A stretch of DNA of 64,000 nucleotides from positions 14,367,001 to 14,431,000 of the forward strand of contig NC_059478.1 of NCBI RefSeq assembly GCF_018139145.2, written 5' to 3'. The notes under the pieces were generated by a model. It made no database searches. It had not been told where the DNA came from and was given only the letters and a program-made list of their open reading frames with translations. Source of the DNA: Gymnogyps californianus. Its lineage: Eukaryota; Chordata; Aves; Accipitriformes; Cathartidae. The position numbers and the translations under genes were made by a program. This document shows, piece after piece, positions 63,234-64,000 of this stretch (position 1 is the first letter of the stretch; each line of letters starts with the position of its first letter).

Positions 63234-64000
63234 TTGTCATTCAGAAGTCTGGTATATCAGAGGCCAAATGAGAAGGAAGACACTGAAGCACGGACACCAC
63301 AGTCAGTTGCTGTGACTGGAAACTGCCAGAGACAGAACCTTGGAAATACTTGGACAAAGCAAATGAGGCAGGGAGATACAGCAGGGGCATGGACTGAGAA
63401 ATGCAGGGATGATTGACAGACTTTATACACTATAGTGTATATATAGGAATTGCCTAGGGTGACCTCAGTATTCCTGAACCCCACAACATTGTTCGTATAG
63501 GCAAATAAGCTGCATAGTGGTATGCATCTTGTGGAGGTCACTGTAAAGCATGTAGTGCCCTAGTCTTGTATAAGCTGGGAATGGACCTTCTTCTCCCTAA
63601 CAGCTGAATTGCCCCAGAGCTAGTACAGAGAACGCTCCTCAAGCAAACAGCCCTGGCCTCAGGCCTGGCTTTGTATCTATACAAGCTGCCATTGTAAATG
63701 ACTCAACAAGGATCCAGGGAGATGGTGGCATGGGAAACCAGAGCAGATAGGAAACCTGGAGCTGAAGAAAAACTAGAGCTCAAGCACTAGCAAGTGGAAG
63801 AAATGTGGTTAGCCAACAAGATTGAGCCGAGGAACGGACACAACTTAGGCAGCAGTCAAGGAAAGAGAATAAATCTACAGGATGACTATAATTCTGGAAC
63901 AATGGATTACACCTGTGGATAGAGCTCATATGTGAGAATGTGCAAGTCACTTAAAACAGACTGTCACATGGCTAATAATTGCATACTTTGTATATTCTGG
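63234..64000. other. purine-rich, less AT-rich unexplained block at the right edge
   Basis: The last 770 bp are richer in G and A than the preceding sequence (for example aggatccagggagatggtgg) and contain an 18-bp perfect palindrome at 63424-63441. Overlapping open frames on both strands (63234-63541) are short. The composition change resembles the body of an unrecognised retroelement that continues past the window, but no LTR end or coding domain is visible. Confidence 0.35.

Noticed and set aside
1..64000. CRISPR arrays, operons, phage or toxin-antitoxin systems, rRNA genes
   Set aside because: No regularly spaced direct repeats, no bacterial gene organisation and no rRNA motifs; all content fits vertebrate nuclear DNA.

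Overview
The window reads as nuclear DNA from a bird. It is AT-rich and mostly non-coding. It carries truncated CR1 retrotransposons with the characteristic 3' end that finishes in repeats of ATTCTATG, three solo LTRs of a family common in avian genomes (ends TGTC...GACA), and many short, heavily decayed pieces that resemble fossil SINEs and palindromic repeats known from turtles, crocodiles and birds. There is nothing prokaryotic: no operons, no ribosome-binding sites and no CRISPR. I cannot name the species; the LTR type suggests a neoavian bird, which is an inference from memory of the family.

No complete protein-coding gene can be recognised. Every open frame is short (153 codons at most), and lengths like these are expected by chance in AT-rich DNA or are CR1 and LTR shadows. 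The window is best read as an intron of a large gene or a gene-poor intergenic tract. A few places look better than chance as gene parts. These are a GC-rich, CpG-rich patch with an ETS-like palindrome and a CCAAT box (about 28.5-28.8 kb), a TATA box followed by a short exon-like stretch and a good splice donor (30.76-30.90 kb), a good acceptor followed by a 62-codon open frame (36.35-36.54 kb), and a terminal-exon-like segment with branch point, acceptor, 33 open codons and a downstream AATAAA (57.25-57.66 kb). All four are on the + strand and could belong to one transcription unit, but nothing in the sequence alone proves it.

Layout. 0-1 kb: two exon-like open stretches of unknown identity. 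1.8-2.3 kb and 5.2-5.4 kb: CR1 copies, + strand. 8.5-8.9 kb: CR1 on the - strand followed by a tRNA-derived SINE fossil. 11.66-12.34 kb: a scrap of retroviral pol abutted by a solo LTR in the opposite orientation. 12.3-28.5 kb: AT-rich unique sequence with an old CR1 piece at 18.6 kb and a palindromic fossil at 26.0 kb. 28.5-31 kb: the GC-rich patch and the TATA promoter candidate. 38.06-38.65 kb and 51.92-52.50 kb: two closely similar solo LTRs in inverted orientation, the second with a perfect 5-bp target duplication. 39-47 kb: several ancient repeat fossils. 57.3 kb: the terminal-exon candidate. 61.5-61.8 kb: an ancient CR1 fragment. The remainder is AT-rich sequence with simple repeats.

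I found no evidence of a novel biological system. The most useful leads are the candidate gene parts, the 78-bp tandem duplication in the GC-rich patch, and the nested retroviral fragments.
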